From the NCBI GenBank assembly GCA_024709185.1, contig JANJXE010000026.1, positions 1 through 7,283 of the forward strand: a stretch of DNA of 7,283 nucleotides, read 5' to 3'. Position numbers and translations under genes: made by a program. The notes beneath the pieces were generated by a model. It searched no databases. It was not told the origin of the DNA and saw nothing but the letters and a program-made list of their open reading frames with translations. Source of the DNA: Paludibacter sp. GTDB lineage: Bacteria; Bacteroidota; Bacteroidia; Bacteroidales; Paludibacteraceae. Shown one piece after another: positions 6,909 to 7,283 of this stretch; within the stretch, counting starts at the first letter, position 1, and every line of letters starts with the position of its first letter.

Positions 6909-6952
6909 GTGAGGCTTTGCAGTTGTTTTACGCCTAAGCTCTTATAAATGAT

Positions 6953-7283
6953 TTAATTGGGTGCCATTGCTTTTTTGAGCCATTGGGGAATGGGTGATTC
7001 AGGAAGAGGCGTAACAATTGCATTGGGTGTGGAAGCAATACTGCTCTGTTTACCATGCGCAACCGTTGAATGGCAATCCCAGCAGGCCTTTCCTTTTCCT
7101 TCACGGGCATCGTTAAACGTGATCATACCCGTATTTACAAACTCTGTATTCAACTGTGTATGACAACGTATGCAATTTTCCATTACCACATTCGAACTGG
7201 CCTTACGGGCTCTTATGGCCAGGGGTTCCATCCGCATTGTAAAAACGGCCGAATGCAGCAATCCGTCCATCGCTTTAAAATAA
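6953..7283 (-). CDS. nrfH: Cytochrome c nitrite reductase small subunit (C-terminal part; 5' end outside window)
   Basis: NrfH is a NapC/NirT-family tetraheme cytochrome, anchored by one N-terminal helix, that oxidises menaquinol and passes electrons to NrfA. Only the last 110 complete codons are visible and the frame stays open to the window edge, so the anchor and the first two heme sites are missing. Two CXXCH sites remain, corresponding to hemes three and four: CIRCH in the ENCIRCHTQLN segment and CWDCH followed by STVAHGKQSS, the typical C-terminal NrfH pattern. An internal ATG at 7270 is not the start, because the coding pattern (YFKAMDGLLHS) continues upstream of it. The gene is 84 bases upstream of nrfA, and nrfHA order is the standard arrangement. 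The operon promoter must lie outside the window. The alternative, another NapC-type protein, is unlikely next to nrfA. Confidence 0.93.
   Translation of the reverse strand, partial: YFKAMDGLLHSAVFTMRMEPLAIRARKASSNVVMENCIRCHTQLNTEFVNTGMITFNDAREGKGKACWDCHSTVAHGKQSSIASTPNAIVTPLPESPIPQWLKKAMAPN

Noticed and set aside
6869..6952. Separate promoter or FNR-type site between nrfH and nrfA
   Set aside because: No TAnnTTTG element and no convincing symmetric TTGAT-N4-ATCAA site found by eye; AGGC/GCCT flanking a 16-base loop is too weak for a regulatory hairpin.

Overview
The window looks like chromosomal DNA of an anaerobic or facultative member of the Bacteroidota, most likely Bacteroidales/Marinilabiliales-like. 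This rests on gene-family style (a short PabB next to a class IV aminotransferase; nrfH-nrfA followed by separate ResB-like and CcsA-like genes), on two matches to the Bacteroidota -7 promoter element TAnnTTTG, and on the general lack of strong Shine-Dalgarno sequences. The genus cannot be fixed from the sequence alone. Coding density is high and no gene-free stretch exceeds about 110 bases. I see no tRNA, rRNA, CRISPR array, insertion sequence, integrase or other sign of a mobile element.

Left part (1-1472): two minus-strand folate genes, pabB and an overlapping, window-truncated class IV aminotransferase (pabC-like). Together they would turn chorismate into p-aminobenzoate. A 106-base divergent region separates pabB from a plus-strand Sua5-type threonylcarbamoyl-AMP synthase gene, which serves tRNA t6A37 modification. 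Each side of this region carries a TAnnTTTG-like promoter element, and both elements favour shorter ATG starts over the longest open frames.

Middle (1473-3175): the Sua5 gene is followed after 59 bases by a small, probably exported alpha/beta hydrolase of unknown substrate. This gene converges on the next cluster with only 13 bases between the stop codons.

Right part (3189-7283, minus strand): a dissimilatory nitrite-to-ammonia module in the order nrfH (5' end outside the window), nrfA, resB/ccs1-like, ccsA-like. NrfH is the membrane quinol-oxidising multiheme partner. NrfA is the pentaheme catalytic subunit with the special CWSCK lysine-ligated heme. The ResB/CcsA pair is a System II cytochrome c heme-attachment machine. 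The order matches the nrfHAI layout of Wolinella, with the fused NrfI replaced by two genes, so the pair may be dedicated to maturing NrfA/NrfH.

The region is mostly recognisable housekeeping and respiratory genes and I do not see a wholly new system. The points most worth a second look are the linked, split heme lyase, its histidine-rich exported loop, and a five-unit heptamer repeat that occupies the translation-initiation region of nrfA.
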